DNA from: Kribbella qitaiheensis | GTDB taxonomy: Bacteria > Actinomycetota > Actinomycetes > Propionibacteriales > Kribbellaceae | Assembly (NCBI RefSeq): GCF_014217565.1 | Contig: NZ_CP043661.1 | Coordinates: 6,882,001 to 6,946,000, forward strand | Reading direction: 5' to 3' | Length of the DNA stretch: 64,000 nucleotides | In this document: positions 1 to 9,285 of the stretch, one piece after another | Numbering within the stretch: the stretch's first letter is position 1 | How the letters are laid out: each line of letters starts with the position of its first letter | Notes under the pieces: model-generated | What the model was told of the DNA's origin: nothing | Databases searched by the model: none | Seen by the model: the letters and a program-made list of their open reading frames with translations, nothing else | Made by a program: the position numbers and the translations under genes

Positions 1-132
1 CGCGGCGAGGAGGCACTAGTGACCTATCTGAAGGAGCTGGTCGAGGATTTCGACCGGATCGAGCTGGCGGCGGCGTTGTGGTTCAGCTTCGCCGGGCTGG
101 CGGAACTCAACGCGACCCAGATGGAGAACTGA
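1..132 (+). CDS. C-terminal part of an unrecognised protein (5' end outside window)
   Basis: The reading frame is open from base 1 and ends at TGA 130-132, giving 43 residues ending in NATQMEN. The tail is helical in character (KELVEDFDRIELAAALW) with no motif I can assign. One base separates its stop from the ATG of the downstream aldo/keto reductase, so the two are probably co-transcribed and translationally coupled. The family cannot be named from this fragment. Confidence 0.6.
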   Translation, partial: RGEEALVTYLKELVEDFDRIELAAALWFSFAGLAELNATQMEN

Positions 133-133
133 G

Positions 134-1081
134 ATGGAGTACAGCAGGCTCGGCGCGACCGGACTGCGGATCTCGCGGATCTGCCTGGGGATGATGAGTT
201 TCGGCACTGGTGGTGCCCGGGAGTGGCACCTCGGTGAGGAGGCGGCCGAGCCGATCGTCCGGCAGGCGGTCGAGGCCGGAGTGACCTTCTTCGACACCGC
301 CGATGCGTATTCCAAGGGTACTGGCGAGGAGCTCGCAGGCCGGATGCTGCGTAAGTTCTTCGCCCGTCGTGAGGACTATGTGCTGGCCACGAAGGTCTAC
401 TACCCGACCGGGCCCGGGCCGAACGATCGGGGCCTGTCTCGCAAGCACGTCCTTGACGCGATCGATGCGTCGCTTCGCCGGCTCGGCACGGAGTACGTCG
501 ATCTCTACCAGATCCATCGTTGGGACGACGAGACGCCGATCGAGGAGACGATGGAGGCGCTGGCGGACGTCGTACGGGCTGGTAAGGCTCGGTATCTCGG
601 GGCGTCGAGCATGTGTGCCTGGCAGTTCGCGAAGGCGCAGCGGGTCGCCGCGGTTCCCTTCGTGTCGATGCAGAACCACTACAACCTGGTCTACCGCGAG
701 GAGGAGCGCGAGATGATCCCGCTCTGCGTCGACCAGGGCGTCGGCGTGATCCCCTACAGCCCGCTTGCTCGCGGGTTGCTGGCGCGAGAAGCCGGTACTA
801 CGGCTCGCTCGGGCACCGATCCGGTCGCAGACGACATGTACGACGCGGGTGATCTCGAAGTCGTCGAAGCGGTCCGTGAGGTCGCGAAAGAGCGTGGCGT
901 CGCGCCGGCCCAGATCGCCCTGGCTTGGCTGCTCGGTGCGGACGGGGTGAACGCGCCGATCGTCGGAGCCACCAAGATCCGCCACGTCGAGGATGCCGTC
1001 GCCGCGGTCGGGCTCACCCTCACGTCCGATGAACGGGCCCGCCTCGAAGCGCCGTACCGGCCGCACCGGGTGATCGCCTAA
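134..1081 (+). CDS. Aldo/keto reductase
   Basis: A 315-residue NADPH-dependent oxidoreductase of the AKR superfamily, a cytosolic TIM barrel that reduces aldehydes or ketones. The catalytic tetrad is visible: Asp54 and Tyr59 in FFDTADAY, Lys87 in VLATK and His128 in LYQIHRWD. The C-terminal NADP-binding region (IVGATKIRHVEDAV) is present and the length is normal. The ATG lies one base after the upstream stop. Gap-type features (LSRKHVLDAIDASLRRL) suit the AKR11/YajO-like class. The substrate cannot be inferred. It is one of four AKR genes in the window. Confidence 0.93.
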   Translation: MEYSRLGATGLRISRICLGMMSFGTGGAREWHLGEEAAEPIVRQAVEAGVTFFDTADAYSKGTGEELAGRMLRKFFARREDYVLATKVYYPTGPGPNDRGLSRKHVLDAIDASLRRLGTEYVDLYQIHRWDDETPIEETMEALADVVRAGKARYLGASSMCAWQFAKAQRVAAVPFVSMQNHYNLVYREEEREMIPLCVDQGVGVIPYSPLARGLLAREAGTTARSGTDPVADDMYDAGDLEVVEAVREVAKERGVAPAQIALAWLLGADGVNAPIVGATKIRHVEDAVAAVGLTLTSDERARLEAPYRPHRVIA

Positions 1082-1091
1082 CGTAGGGCAG

Positions 1092-1958
1092 GTGCGAGTA
1101 GCTACCTGGAACGTGAACTCAGTCAAGCAACGCATGCCTCGGCTGCTGGAGTGGCTCGACGAGAGACAGCCCGACGTGGTGTGTCTGCAGGAAACCAAGC
1201 TGGCCGATGATGCGTTCAGGAGCCTGCTGGACGCGGAGTTGACCGATCGCGGTTACGAGACGGCCCTGTACGGCGAAGTGCAGTGGAACGGCGTAGCGCT
1301 GCTCTCGAAGGTCGGCCTGGAGGATGTCGTCACCGGCATCGCAGGCGCGCCAGGCTTCCCGAATCCCGAGGCCCGCGCCGTCGCCGCGACCTGCGGCGGG
1401 ATCCGGATCCATTCGCTGTACGTGCCGAACGGGCGAACGCCTGACTCGGATCACTACCAGTACAAACTCGCCTGGCTCGCCGCACTCAAGGACGTCGTCG
1501 CGGCTGGACCTGCCGAGGCGATCGTCTGCGGCGACATGAACATCGCGCCGGCCGATGCGGACGTGTTCGATCCGGCGGCGTACGTCGGGTCGACGCACGT
1601 CACCGTGCCGGAGCGGCAGGCGCTGACCGACTTGATGTCGACCGGGCTGCACGACGTCGTACGGGATCGCTGGCCGAACGAGCGCGTCTTCAGCTACTGG
1701 GACTACCGGGCCGGCATGTTCCATCAGGACCTCGGGATGCGGATCGACCTCATGCTGGCCTCGGATCCGGTGGCCGATCGGGTCAAGGCCGCGTGGGTGG
1801 ATCGCAAGGCCCGCAAGGGCACCGGTCCGAGCGACCACGCGCCGGTGATCGTCGACCTGGACACCGCACCGGACGGCGACATCGGGCCGGTCGTGCCGCC
1901 GCCCTCGGCTCCGCGAGGCGGGCGCAAGCGCACGACGAAACTTCCGCAGAATCGTTGA
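1092..1958 (+). CDS. xth: Exodeoxyribonuclease III (AP endonuclease)
   Basis: A 288-residue Mg2+-dependent endonuclease/exonuclease/phosphatase fold enzyme that incises abasic sites and removes 3' blocking groups in base-excision repair. Diagnostic motifs are ATWNVNS at the N-terminus (metal-binding Asn), CLQETKL (catalytic Glu), VCGDMNIAP, and the terminal GPSDHAPVIVDL with the catalytic Asp-His. The start is GTG 1092, which gives the canonical MRVATWNVNS N-terminus and lies 10 bases after the AKR stop. A basic C-terminal tail of about 25 residues (RGGRKRTTK) extends past the usual end. Confidence 0.95.
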   Translation: MRVATWNVNSVKQRMPRLLEWLDERQPDVVCLQETKLADDAFRSLLDAELTDRGYETALYGEVQWNGVALLSKVGLEDVVTGIAGAPGFPNPEARAVAATCGGIRIHSLYVPNGRTPDSDHYQYKLAWLAALKDVVAAGPAEAIVCGDMNIAPADADVFDPAAYVGSTHVTVPERQALTDLMSTGLHDVVRDRWPNERVFSYWDYRAGMFHQDLGMRIDLMLASDPVADRVKAAWVDRKARKGTGPSDHAPVIVDLDTAPDGDIGPVVPPPSAPRGGRKRTTKLPQNR

Positions 1959-1992
1959 GCTGTTAACCCTCCTGTGAGCACATACTGACGGG

Positions 1993-3162
1993 ATGCCGAA
2001 CCGAGTCCGCCGCGGGGCACTAGCCGCAGTAGCGCTGTTGACAGCGACCCTGATCGTCAGCGCCTGCAACAACTCCGACCCGACAACCGATGGTCTTCGT
2101 CAGGGTGACCCGGTCGCCTGGACGAAGGTCGGGCTTCCGGCCGGCGAGGAGCCGGTCACGCTGACGCCGAAGGGCGAAGAGCTGCTGATCGGGTTGCGGC
2201 ACCGGGGTGCGAAAGTCGTTCCTGGCTTGACGATCCAATCCGCCGACGGCAAGTTGACGCCGATCCCGCTGAAGCCGAGCAGTGCGTATGCCTTCGAGGC
2301 GATCTGGCAGTCGGTGGCGATCGAGGGGACCACGATCCTCGGGCTGGCCGGCGCCGCCGGCGGCGCCCACTCGAACACTCGCTACACCGTCTGGACCGGC
2401 TCGACCGCGGGGCTGGTGGAGAAGCCGCAGGAGTTCAACACCTTCGGCGGTCAGACGGCCGGCAGTGTGATCGGCGCGGCGTTGACGCCGGCTGGTGGTG
2501 CGCTGCTCGGCACGTGGGGGAGCGAGGTCTCCGGGCTCGACGCGGCGGTCTGGTTGCCGCAGGGCGAGAAGTGGATCCGGCAGAAAGTCGCCGGTACTGC
2601 GTTGCAGAGCACGGCCAACCTCCTGGTCGGTCCCAGCTCCAGTGCTGTCTCGGGCAGTGGCATTGTCTTTGCTGGTTCGCAGGTGAAGCTCGGTCCGAAC
2701 CTGGTCGAGCAGCATGCCGTCCTGTGGCGTTCGATCCAGCTGAACCAGGGCTGGTCGCGGTTCGAGCTACCTGACGCGGGCAACCGCAGCGAGGCTCGCA
2801 CCATCAGCTGTACTGCGACCGTGTGCCTCGCCTCCGGGTACGTCGACGGCAAGCTCGCGATCTGGAAGGTCGAGGGCGATAAGGCCTCGCGGTACCAGGG
2901 CGTGCCGCAGTTCGCCGTCGGCGACAAGGACCAGGTGCCGTCGGCCGTCGAGTCGGACGGCAAGCTGATCCAGGTCGCCGCTGACGGTGGCAAGGTGAAG
3001 GTGCTGACCGGCGACGGCAGCCAGTGGACCGTCCGCGACGCGACCGGCCCAAGCGGTCAGGTCACGCAGACCGTCCAGGTCGGCAGCGCGCTCTACCTAT
3101 TGTCGGGCCCTGTCGGCGGTCCGCTGACCTTGTGGAAGACAGACCTCACCGCTCTGCACTAG
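1993..3162 (+). CDS. Putative secreted lipoprotein of unknown function
   Basis: A 389-residue protein with an N-terminal signal: basic MPNRVRRG, a hydrophobic stretch, then a lipobox (LIVSAC) with the candidate lipidated Cys near residue 25. The mature part is rich in Gly, Ser and Val with repeated short beta-strand-like segments such as AVWLPQG, SAVSGSGIVFAG and ALYLLSGPVGGPLTLWK, which suggests a beta-propeller. No catalytic motif is recognised. It is probably anchored to the outer face of the membrane. Its end overlaps the convergent DinB gene by 4 bases. Confidence 0.75.
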   Translation: MPNRVRRGALAAVALLTATLIVSACNNSDPTTDGLRQGDPVAWTKVGLPAGEEPVTLTPKGEELLIGLRHRGAKVVPGLTIQSADGKLTPIPLKPSSAYAFEAIWQSVAIEGTTILGLAGAAGGAHSNTRYTVWTGSTAGLVEKPQEFNTFGGQTAGSVIGAALTPAGGALLGTWGSEVSGLDAAVWLPQGEKWIRQKVAGTALQSTANLLVGPSSSAVSGSGIVFAGSQVKLGPNLVEQHAVLWRSIQLNQGWSRFELPDAGNRSEARTISCTATVCLASGYVDGKLAIWKVEGDKASRYQGVPQFAVGDKDQVPSAVESDGKLIQVAADGGKVKVLTGDGSQWTVRDATGPSGQVTQTVQVGSALYLLSGPVGGPLTLWKTDLTALH

Positions 3163-3668
3163 TTGCCGTCAGCAAGCAGTCCTTGGATGTAGGCGGCCTG
3201 GCCGGCGTGTTGCAGGTCGTCCGAGATGACACTGATTAGGCGTACGCCGAGGGTGACCGGCGGGTCCCAGCGCTTGTCGACGACACGGTCGAGGTCCTCG
3301 TCGGTCAGGGTCTTCAGGTACTCGAGCGATCTGGCGTGCACGGCGTCGTAGTACCCGGCGAGCTGGTCGGCCGATAGCTGCACTGTGGCGACCTGCTCCG
3401 CGGAATGCCCGTAACCGGTGTCGGAGGCGTCGAACGGCAGCCCGAGCCGGTCGTGCCAGCCGTCGGCCGTGTGCACCTGCTCATAGCCGCCGGCGTCGGC
3501 GAGGTGGTCGTCCTGGATCCGGGTCAGGTGCCAGACCAGCCAGGCGATCGAGTTACCGGTGCCCTCGGGCCGGGTGCTGAGAGTCTTGTCGTCCAGCCCG
3601 TCGACCACGTCGTGCACGACCTCCTGGATCCGGCCGTACGAATCGAGCAGCAGTTCGCTGGTGTTCAC
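3159..3668 (-). CDS. DinB/DUF664-family protein
   Basis: A 169-residue four-helix-bundle protein of the DinB/mycothiol-dependent transferase-like superfamily. The family pattern is visible: GTGNSIAWLVWHLTRIQDDHL near the N-terminus supplies one metal His, and ISDDLQHAGQAAYIQGLL near the C-terminus supplies another. I chose GTG at 3668 (VNTSELLLDSYGRI) because an AAGGGG-like ribosome site precedes it; a longer frame starting at 3701 adds only a poor 11-residue extension. Activity is unknown; relatives use metal plus mycothiol or related thiols. Confidence 0.82.
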   Translation of the reverse strand: MNTSELLLDSYGRIQEVVHDVVDGLDDKTLSTRPEGTGNSIAWLVWHLTRIQDDHLADAGGYEQVHTADGWHDRLGLPFDASDTGYGHSAEQVATVQLSADQLAGYYDAVHARSLEYLKTLTDEDLDRVVDKRWDPPVTLGVRLISVISDDLQHAGQAAYIQGLLADGN

Positions 3669-3791
3669 GTTTTTCCCCTTCGTCACGCGGTCGTCAGCCA
3701 CGGTAGCGCGCGCTTCGGACAGTTCCCCGTACCCCGCGGGTGGGGGTTTAAGCTCGCAGTTGGCTCATATGTCCTGACCAAGGAGCAAGCT

Positions 3792-4814
3792 GTGGAATAC
3801 CGCACTCTGGGCAACAGCGGCACCGTCGTGTCGACGTACGCACTCGGCACGATGACGTTCGGCAACGAGACCGACGAGGCGGGCGCGCATGAGCAGCTCG
3901 ACCGGTACGTCGAGGTCGGCGGCACGCTGATCGATACGGCCGACGTCTACACCGCCGGTGCCTCCGAGGAGATCGTCGGCCACTGGCTGGCGAAGAGCTC
4001 CGCTCGCGACAACGTAGTACTGGCGACCAAGGGCCGGTTCTCGACCGGCGACGGACCGAACGACCTCGGTACTTCGCGTCGCCACCTGCGGCGTGCTCTC
4101 GACGCGTCCCTGACCCGGCTCGGTGTCGACCATGTCGACCTCTACCAACTGCACGCGTGGGACCCGATCACGCCGTTGCAGGAGACGCTCAGCTTCCTCG
4201 AGGACGCGATCCGGGACGGCAAGATCGCGTACGGCGGGTTGTCGAACTTCACCGGCTGGCAACTGCAGAAGGCCTGCGACCTGATCGACCGGCATGGTTG
4301 GTCGCCGCTGGTGACCCTGCAACCGCAGTACAACCTGCTGGTTCGCGAGATCGAGTGGGAGATCGTGCCGGCCTCGCTCGAGAACAAGCTCGGGCTGCTG
4401 CCGTGGTCGCCGCTGGGCGGTGGCTGGCTGACCGGCAAGTACTCGTTCGACGAGGAGCCGACGGGTGCGACCCGGCTCGGCGAGGACCCGAACCGTGGTG
4501 TCGAGTCGTGGCATCGGCGCAGCAAGAACCAGCGCGTTCGCGATGTCGTCGAGGCGGTCCGGACGATCGCCGAGGCACGTGGGATCTCGATGGCGCAGAT
4601 CGCTCTCGCCTGGCTGGTGGACCGGCCGGCGATCACGTCGGTCATCCTCGGCGCGCGGACCATGACGCAGCTCGACGACAACCTCGCCGCGGCCGACCTG
4701 CACCTCACCGACGACGAGCGCACGACGTTGGACGAAGCAAGCGACCCGGGCGCCGCAGACTACCCGTACGGCGGCCCCGGCGTCGCTCAACGCGACCGCG
4801 CAATCGAGGGCTAG
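3792..4814 (+). CDS. Aldo/keto reductase
   Basis: A 340-residue AKR-superfamily oxidoreductase. Catalytic residues are Asp48 and Tyr53 in LIDTADVY, Lys80 in VVLATK and His121 in LYQLHAWD; the NADP-binding end is SVILGARTMTQLDDN. The start is GTG 3792, preceded by AAGGAG at about 7 bases and giving MEYRTLGNSG, the standard N-terminus. The frame is open further upstream but that part is not AKR-like. It resembles the YajO/PdxI-like group acting on sugar or aldehyde substrates; the exact substrate is unknown. It stands alone, transcribed away from the DinB gene. Confidence 0.92.
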   Translation: MEYRTLGNSGTVVSTYALGTMTFGNETDEAGAHEQLDRYVEVGGTLIDTADVYTAGASEEIVGHWLAKSSARDNVVLATKGRFSTGDGPNDLGTSRRHLRRALDASLTRLGVDHVDLYQLHAWDPITPLQETLSFLEDAIRDGKIAYGGLSNFTGWQLQKACDLIDRHGWSPLVTLQPQYNLLVREIEWEIVPASLENKLGLLPWSPLGGGWLTGKYSFDEEPTGATRLGEDPNRGVESWHRRSKNQRVRDVVEAVRTIAEARGISMAQIALAWLVDRPAITSVILGARTMTQLDDNLAAADLHLTDDERTTLDEASDPGAADYPYGGPGVAQRDRAIEG

Positions 4815-4962
4815 CCGAACAGCTTCGGCGGAGGACGGCGTACGGGCTAGGTCCTCGCCTGGCCACGCTGCCGGTGCTAGTTTCCGAAGACCGGCCAGGA
4901 CCACCGAACGGAACGCCAGGTCGCTTCGGGCGCCGGCCAGTCAGCTTTCGAAGGAGCATGTC

Positions 4963-6489
4963 GTGTCTGTCAGGAGTACTCGCCGGATCCCGCTCGTAGC
5001 GGCGCTAGGTTCACTTGTTCTGCTGGGTGCCGCGGTGCCCGCGGTCGCGCTCGGCCATGACCGGAGCGCGCCGACGGCGACACCGATCAAGCATCTGGTC
5101 GTCATCTTCCAGGAGAACATTTCGTTCGATCACTACTTCGCTACCTACCCGACCGCGGCCAACCCGGCAGGGGAGCCGCGCTTCACCGCGGCACCCGGTA
5201 CGCCGAGTGTGAACGGGCTCGACGCACCGCTGCTCGCTCCGAACAATCCCAACTCTGTCCAGCCGTTCCGGCTCGGCCGTGACCAGGCGCAGACCTGCGA
5301 CCAGGACCACAGCTATACGAACGAGCAGAAGGCCGTGAACTCGGGCCTGATGGACAAGGTCGTCGAGACGGTCGGCCGCGGCGCCGGCACCTGCGCGGAC
5401 TACGGGCACGGCATGGGCCTGGTGATGGGGTACTACGACGGCAACACGGTCACGGGCCTGTGGAACTACGCCCAGCGGTTCGCGATGAGCGACAACTCTT
5501 ACGGCACGGTCTACGGCCCGTCGACGCCGGGCGCGATCAACCTGGTCAGCGGTCAGACGCACGGGTTCAGCACCGACGGCGACGCAGTACCGGCTGCCAG
5601 CGGCACCATGATCGGCGACCCGCAGCCGGCCGGGGACAAGTGCGACACCCGGGACAGCTCCGCGTCGGTGGACACCAAGAACAAGAACATCGGTGACCTG
5701 CTGAACGCGAAGGGCGTCAGCTGGGGCTGGTTCCAGGGCGGCTTCGCCGACTGCGCCGCCAGCCACGCCGACCTCGGTGGAGTGACGAGCAAGGACTACA
5801 TCCCGCACCACGAGCCGTTCCAGTACTACGCGAGCACGGCCAACCCGCAGCACCTCCGCCCGGCCTCGGTCAAAGAGGTCGGCCACAACGGCCCGGCGAA
5901 CCACCAGTACGACCTGACCGACTTCTGGGCCTCGGTGAACCACGGCAGGATGCCGGCGGTCAGCTACCTGAAGGCAGCCGCGTACCAGGACGGTCACGCC
6001 GGCTACTCGACGCCGCTCGACGAGCAGCGCTTCGTGGTCGACACCATCAACAAACTGCAGAAGTCCAAGGACTGGAAGAACACCGCCGTCGTCATCGCCT
6101 ACGACGACAGCGACGGCTGGTACGACCACCAGGTCGGCCCGATCGTGAACCAGTCGAACGACCCGGCCCATGACGGCCTGACCGACGGCAAGACTTGCGG
6201 CACCAACCCGGCCCGGATCGCCGGCGGGTACCAGGACCGCTGCGGCTACGGCCCCCGGTTGCCCCTGCTCGTCGTTTCGCAGTACGCGAAGCAGAACTAC
6301 GTCGACCACGCGACCACCGACCAGACCTCGGTGCTGCGATTCGTGGAAGACAACTGGAACACCGGCCGGATCGGCAACTACTCGTTCGACGAGAAGGCCG
6401 GCAGTCTGAACAACCTGTTCGACTTCGGGCACCGCTCCCACAACGCTCTCCAGCTGGACCCGGCGACGGGTCAGCCGACGAGGCACTGA
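4963..6489 (+). CDS. Exported phosphoesterase (phospholipase C/acid phosphatase family)
   Basis: A 508-residue exported enzyme of the alkaline-phosphatase-like phosphoesterase family that includes bacterial phospholipases C and AcpA acid phosphatases. A signal peptide is visible (VRSTRRIPLVAALGSLVLLGAAVPAVA). The active-site entry HLVVIFQENISFDHYFATYP carries the conserved Glu-Asn and Asp-His of this family, and VIAYDDSDGWYDHQ supplies the second metal site. The start is GTG 4963 after AAGGAG; an ATG at 4958 is in another frame. It probably releases phosphate from phospholipids or phosphoesters outside the cell. Confidence 0.9.
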   Translation: MSVRSTRRIPLVAALGSLVLLGAAVPAVALGHDRSAPTATPIKHLVVIFQENISFDHYFATYPTAANPAGEPRFTAAPGTPSVNGLDAPLLAPNNPNSVQPFRLGRDQAQTCDQDHSYTNEQKAVNSGLMDKVVETVGRGAGTCADYGHGMGLVMGYYDGNTVTGLWNYAQRFAMSDNSYGTVYGPSTPGAINLVSGQTHGFSTDGDAVPAASGTMIGDPQPAGDKCDTRDSSASVDTKNKNIGDLLNAKGVSWGWFQGGFADCAASHADLGGVTSKDYIPHHEPFQYYASTANPQHLRPASVKEVGHNGPANHQYDLTDFWASVNHGRMPAVSYLKAAAYQDGHAGYSTPLDEQRFVVDTINKLQKSKDWKNTAVVIAYDDSDGWYDHQVGPIVNQSNDPAHDGLTDGKTCGTNPARIAGGYQDRCGYGPRLPLLVVSQYAKQNYVDHATTDQTSVLRFVEDNWNTGRIGNYSFDEKAGSLNNLFDFGHRSHNALQLDPATGQPTRH

Positions 6490-6539
6490 CCTTCGTACTC
6501 CGGTGGCGTCGGCGATGATCCGATGCCGCCGGGGCGAGG

Positions 6540-7244
6540 TCAGGAAGGGAGCAGGCCGGACCAGACGACGCCGAGCGCCAGACACGCGAGCGTGACAAGG
6601 CCGAACAGTCCCACCCACATCAATGCCGGTACGCCGGTCAGCCGCCGCAACTGATCCGCGTCGGAACTCCGCCCACCGCCGCCTCGCCGCGAGTGCTGCA
6701 ACTCGAGCACCGCCCGGGGCGCCGAGAGCAGCAGGAACCACGTCAGCAGATGGGCGAACGCGGACTGCACATCCGTCGAACCCCACCAGGACACCGCGAA
6801 CACCAAGGCGCCGAAGGCAACCACCGACCAGAGCCCGAACAGATTCCGGATCTGCAGCAGCAGGATCACCAGTGCGAGCAAGAGTCCCCACAGCAACGCA
6901 ACGGCGTACCCGCGACTCAACACGAACGCGGCCGCCAGCCCGAACAACGCAGGTCCGGGGTACCCCGCGAGCAGGACCGCGATCATCCCCGGCCCGGTCG
7001 GCCGCCCACGCGACACGGTCACACCCGACGTATCCGAATGCAGCCGGATCCCGGCAAGCTTCCGCCCGACCAGCAGCGCGATCAGCCCATGCGCCCCCTC
7101 ATGCGCGATAGTCACCACCTGCCGCGTCTGCCGCCATACGGGACGCCAAGCGATCAGCAACAACGCCACCACACCAGTAGCGATAACGACCTGCACCGAA
7201 ACCTCAGGCTGCGCCGTGGTGATGTTGTCCCAAACCTCACTCAT
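6540..7244 (-). CDS. M50B-like membrane metalloprotease
   Basis: A 234-residue polytopic membrane protein with the zinc motif HEGAH (His48, Glu49, His52) at the start of a transmembrane helix. It has about five to six hydrophobic segments, including PGMIAVLLAGYPGPALFG, whose Gly-Tyr-Pro-Gly replaces the more usual NPDG-type site. This matches the actinobacterial M50 family peptidase group thought to cleave within membranes, but no substrate is known. The ATG at 7244 (MSEVWDN) begins the plausible protein; the frame upstream of it is low-complexity shadow sequence overlapping other genes. Confidence 0.82.
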   Translation of the reverse strand: MSEVWDNITTAQPEVSVQVVIATGVVALLLIAWRPVWRQTRQVVTIAHEGAHGLIALLVGRKLAGIRLHSDTSGVTVSRGRPTGPGMIAVLLAGYPGPALFGLAAAFVLSRGYAVALLWGLLLALVILLLQIRNLFGLWSVVAFGALVFAVSWWGSTDVQSAFAHLLTWFLLLSAPRAVLELQHSRRGGGGRSSDADQLRRLTGVPALMWVGLFGLVTLACLALGVVWSGLLPS

Positions 7245-7487
7245 CACCCCATCCTTACAGGCCCCCCGTTCACTTCCCGCCCCGCCTGCCTTCGTGACCG
7301 GTGGGTCGCCGTACGGCGAGAGTTGGGTGACCGTTGTGCTCGGCCCCGTCGCCGAGCGCCGCCGTGACGTCAATCGAGAACGCGGTCCGGCCGGTGCCCG
7401 CGTGCTGAGTGCCTGCCGGCCAGCTCTCCGGGCCGGATGCGGAACTTGGTTGCACGAGAGACCGGGTGCCTGGGACTGTTGCCGACC

Positions 7488-8087
7488 ATGAGGCTGCTTC
7501 TGATCATTGGACCCCCGGCTGTCGGCAAGATGACGGTGGGCCGGGAGATCGCCGCGCAGAGTGACTTCAGGTTGTTCCACAATCACCACACCATTGAGCC
7601 GCTGGCTGAGGTCTTCGGCTACGGCACCGCGCCGTTCAACGTCTTGAACCTCGAGTTCCGTCGGCGAGTGATAGAGGAAGCCGCACGCAACAGGGTGGAT
7701 CTGATCTTCACCTTGGTCTGGGACCTGCGGGACCCAGCTGATACCGCCTACGTCGAACAGCTCGTCGCGCCGTTCGATGAGTCCGGTGGTGAGGTATGCG
7801 TACTCGAGCTGACCGCTGACCTTGAAACGCGCCTGGTGCGGAACCGGGGTGAAACCCGGCTGGCTGCCAAGCCGAGCAAGCAGAATGTGGAATGGTCTGA
7901 TGGCAACGTCCGCAGTATGGAAGCCCATCAATTGACTACGGATCCGACCGGATCTACGCCGACTCCGGCCGACGGATTTCTCACCCGGCATCGGCATCTT
8001 CGCCTCGACACCCGAAATCTGACCGCCGCCGAGGTCGCCCCGATCGCACTTGACTGGCTTGGCCAAGAAGCAGACGAACTCGGGTAG
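7488..8087 (+). CDS. P-loop nucleotide kinase-like protein
   Basis: A 199-residue cytosolic protein with an N-terminal Walker A motif GPPAVGKM (residues 8-15) directly after a beta strand (MRLLLII), as in shikimate-kinase and AAA_33-type kinases. FHNHHTIEPL and LIFTLVWDLRDPADTAYV follow, where the second Asp-rich strand may be Walker B. A conserved-looking RNRGETRLAAKPS segment probably serves as the lid. Relatives are annotated only as AAA family or shikimate kinase-like; the substrate is unknown. The start ATG 7488 gives the canonical N-terminus although the frame is open upstream. Confidence 0.8.
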   Translation: MRLLLIIGPPAVGKMTVGREIAAQSDFRLFHNHHTIEPLAEVFGYGTAPFNVLNLEFRRRVIEEAARNRVDLIFTLVWDLRDPADTAYVEQLVAPFDESGGEVCVLELTADLETRLVRNRGETRLAAKPSKQNVEWSDGNVRSMEAHQLTTDPTGSTPTPADGFLTRHRHLRLDTRNLTAAEVAPIALDWLGQEADELG

Positions 8088-8131
8088 CCGACGGCTGTTA
8101 CCGGACGCTCCGCGTATTGAGGGCCGCGCAA

Positions 8132-9172
8132 ATGGTGTGGTGCGAGATTTGGTACGTGTGCGACGGTCGGTACGTGCGCGACCAATCAACACCGTTCGTC
8201 GACGAGCCGGCTGCCGATCCGGCGCTGCTGAGGACGCTGGCGGCCGCTGGTCTGCCGGCAACCGGGCGTTTCCTTCCAAAGGCCGGCTGGGTCAGCCGCG
8301 TGTGGGTCGGCGACGAATACGTCGTACGCCTGAGCAACGGGCAGTTCCGCGACTCGTTTCGCCACGAGGCTTCAGTCGCCAACCTGCTCGCCGGCAGCGA
8401 GGTCCCACACGCCCGGCACCTCGCCCACGGCGACGGCCCGGACGGGCCGTGGTGTGTCACCGAACGCGTGCCCGGCCGGACCCTGTACGAGGCATGGCCG
8501 GCGGCGGACTCGCACACGCGCCAAGCAATGATCGAAAGCCTCGGCTTTGCGTTGCGCGCGCTTCACCGCGTTCCTGTCACGGCCGGCCTGCTGCCGCCCT
8601 GGCTGGCCGACGCGCTCGCCGGCAAGCCGTGGCCTGCGTTCCACCCACCCGTAGTGAGTGCGGCGCTCCAGCAGGTCGAGGCTGCCCGGCGACTGCCCGG
8701 TCATGACTCGCGCCTGCTCGCGGACGTCGCCGATTGGATCCAGGAGCGGCTGGCGTTGTTCGCCGCCGGCGAACCCGTCCTCGTCCATGGTGATTTACAT
8801 GGATCCAACGTGATGGTCGACCAAGGACGCGTCACCGGTCTTATCGACTTCGCGGAGGCGTTGGCTCAGCCGGCGGATGTCGAGCTCGATACCATCCTGC
8901 GCTGGTGCGCGAAGGCGCGCGAGTACCCACCCACACCCGACGAACAAGGGCTCGACGAGACCACACTCACAGAGGTCCCCGGATGGCTGCACGGCGCGTA
9001 TCCGGAGCTGTTCGAGCGCGAGCAGCTGCGCGAGCGGTTGCTCTTCTATGACATGTACGTGGAGCTCGCGCTCTGCGCGCACCACCCCCAGCCTGACATA
9101 CGCCAAGCGGCGCAGGACCGCATCGTTCGCCTACTTTCCGGCCATAACCATCTAGATGGACTCGTCTGGTAG
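8132..9172 (+). CDS. Aminoglycoside phosphotransferase-family kinase
   Basis: A protein of about 346 residues with the APH/choline-kinase fold. The Brenner motif VLVHGDLHGSNVMV holds the catalytic Asp and the Mg2+-binding Asn, and GLIDFAEA is the DFG-like metal motif. N-terminal SRVWVGDEYVVRL holds the nucleotide-binding Lys/Arg strand. It probably phosphorylates a small hydroxylated molecule, but antibiotic resistance cannot be concluded from sequence. The start is uncertain: ATG 8132 and TTG 8117 both lack a strong ribosome site. It begins 44 bases after the P-loop gene and may be co-transcribed with it. Confidence 0.85.
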   Translation: MVWCEIWYVCDGRYVRDQSTPFVDEPAADPALLRTLAAAGLPATGRFLPKAGWVSRVWVGDEYVVRLSNGQFRDSFRHEASVANLLAGSEVPHARHLAHGDGPDGPWCVTERVPGRTLYEAWPAADSHTRQAMIESLGFALRALHRVPVTAGLLPPWLADALAGKPWPAFHPPVVSAALQQVEAARRLPGHDSRLLADVADWIQERLALFAAGEPVLVHGDLHGSNVMVDQGRVTGLIDFAEALAQPADVELDTILRWCAKAREYPPTPDEQGLDETTLTEVPGWLHGAYPELFEREQLRERLLFYDMYVELALCAHHPQPDIRQAAQDRIVRLLSGHNHLDGLVW

Positions 9173-9285
9173 GTCGTCGTCGGAGGCCGCGGTACTTTTC
9201 AGCGGGCCGATTGGCGCCGCGGGGCTGCTCGGGAGAGAGTGTGTCTCGTGGAAAAGCTGGTGGCGATGGTGGCGGAGTTTCGGCT

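Noticed and set aside
346..354. Intact CAGGCCGG sites (346, 22463, 27162, 38109, 53384) as evidence against the motif idea
   Set aside because: They show that not every CAGGCCGG is altered, so the effect is partial or needs wider context; they do not explain why each CAGGGCCGGC seen is a gene break.
3405..3791. N-terminal extension of the second aldo/keto reductase
   Set aside because: This part is antisense to the DinB gene; GTG 3792 with AAGGAG gives the standard AKR start.
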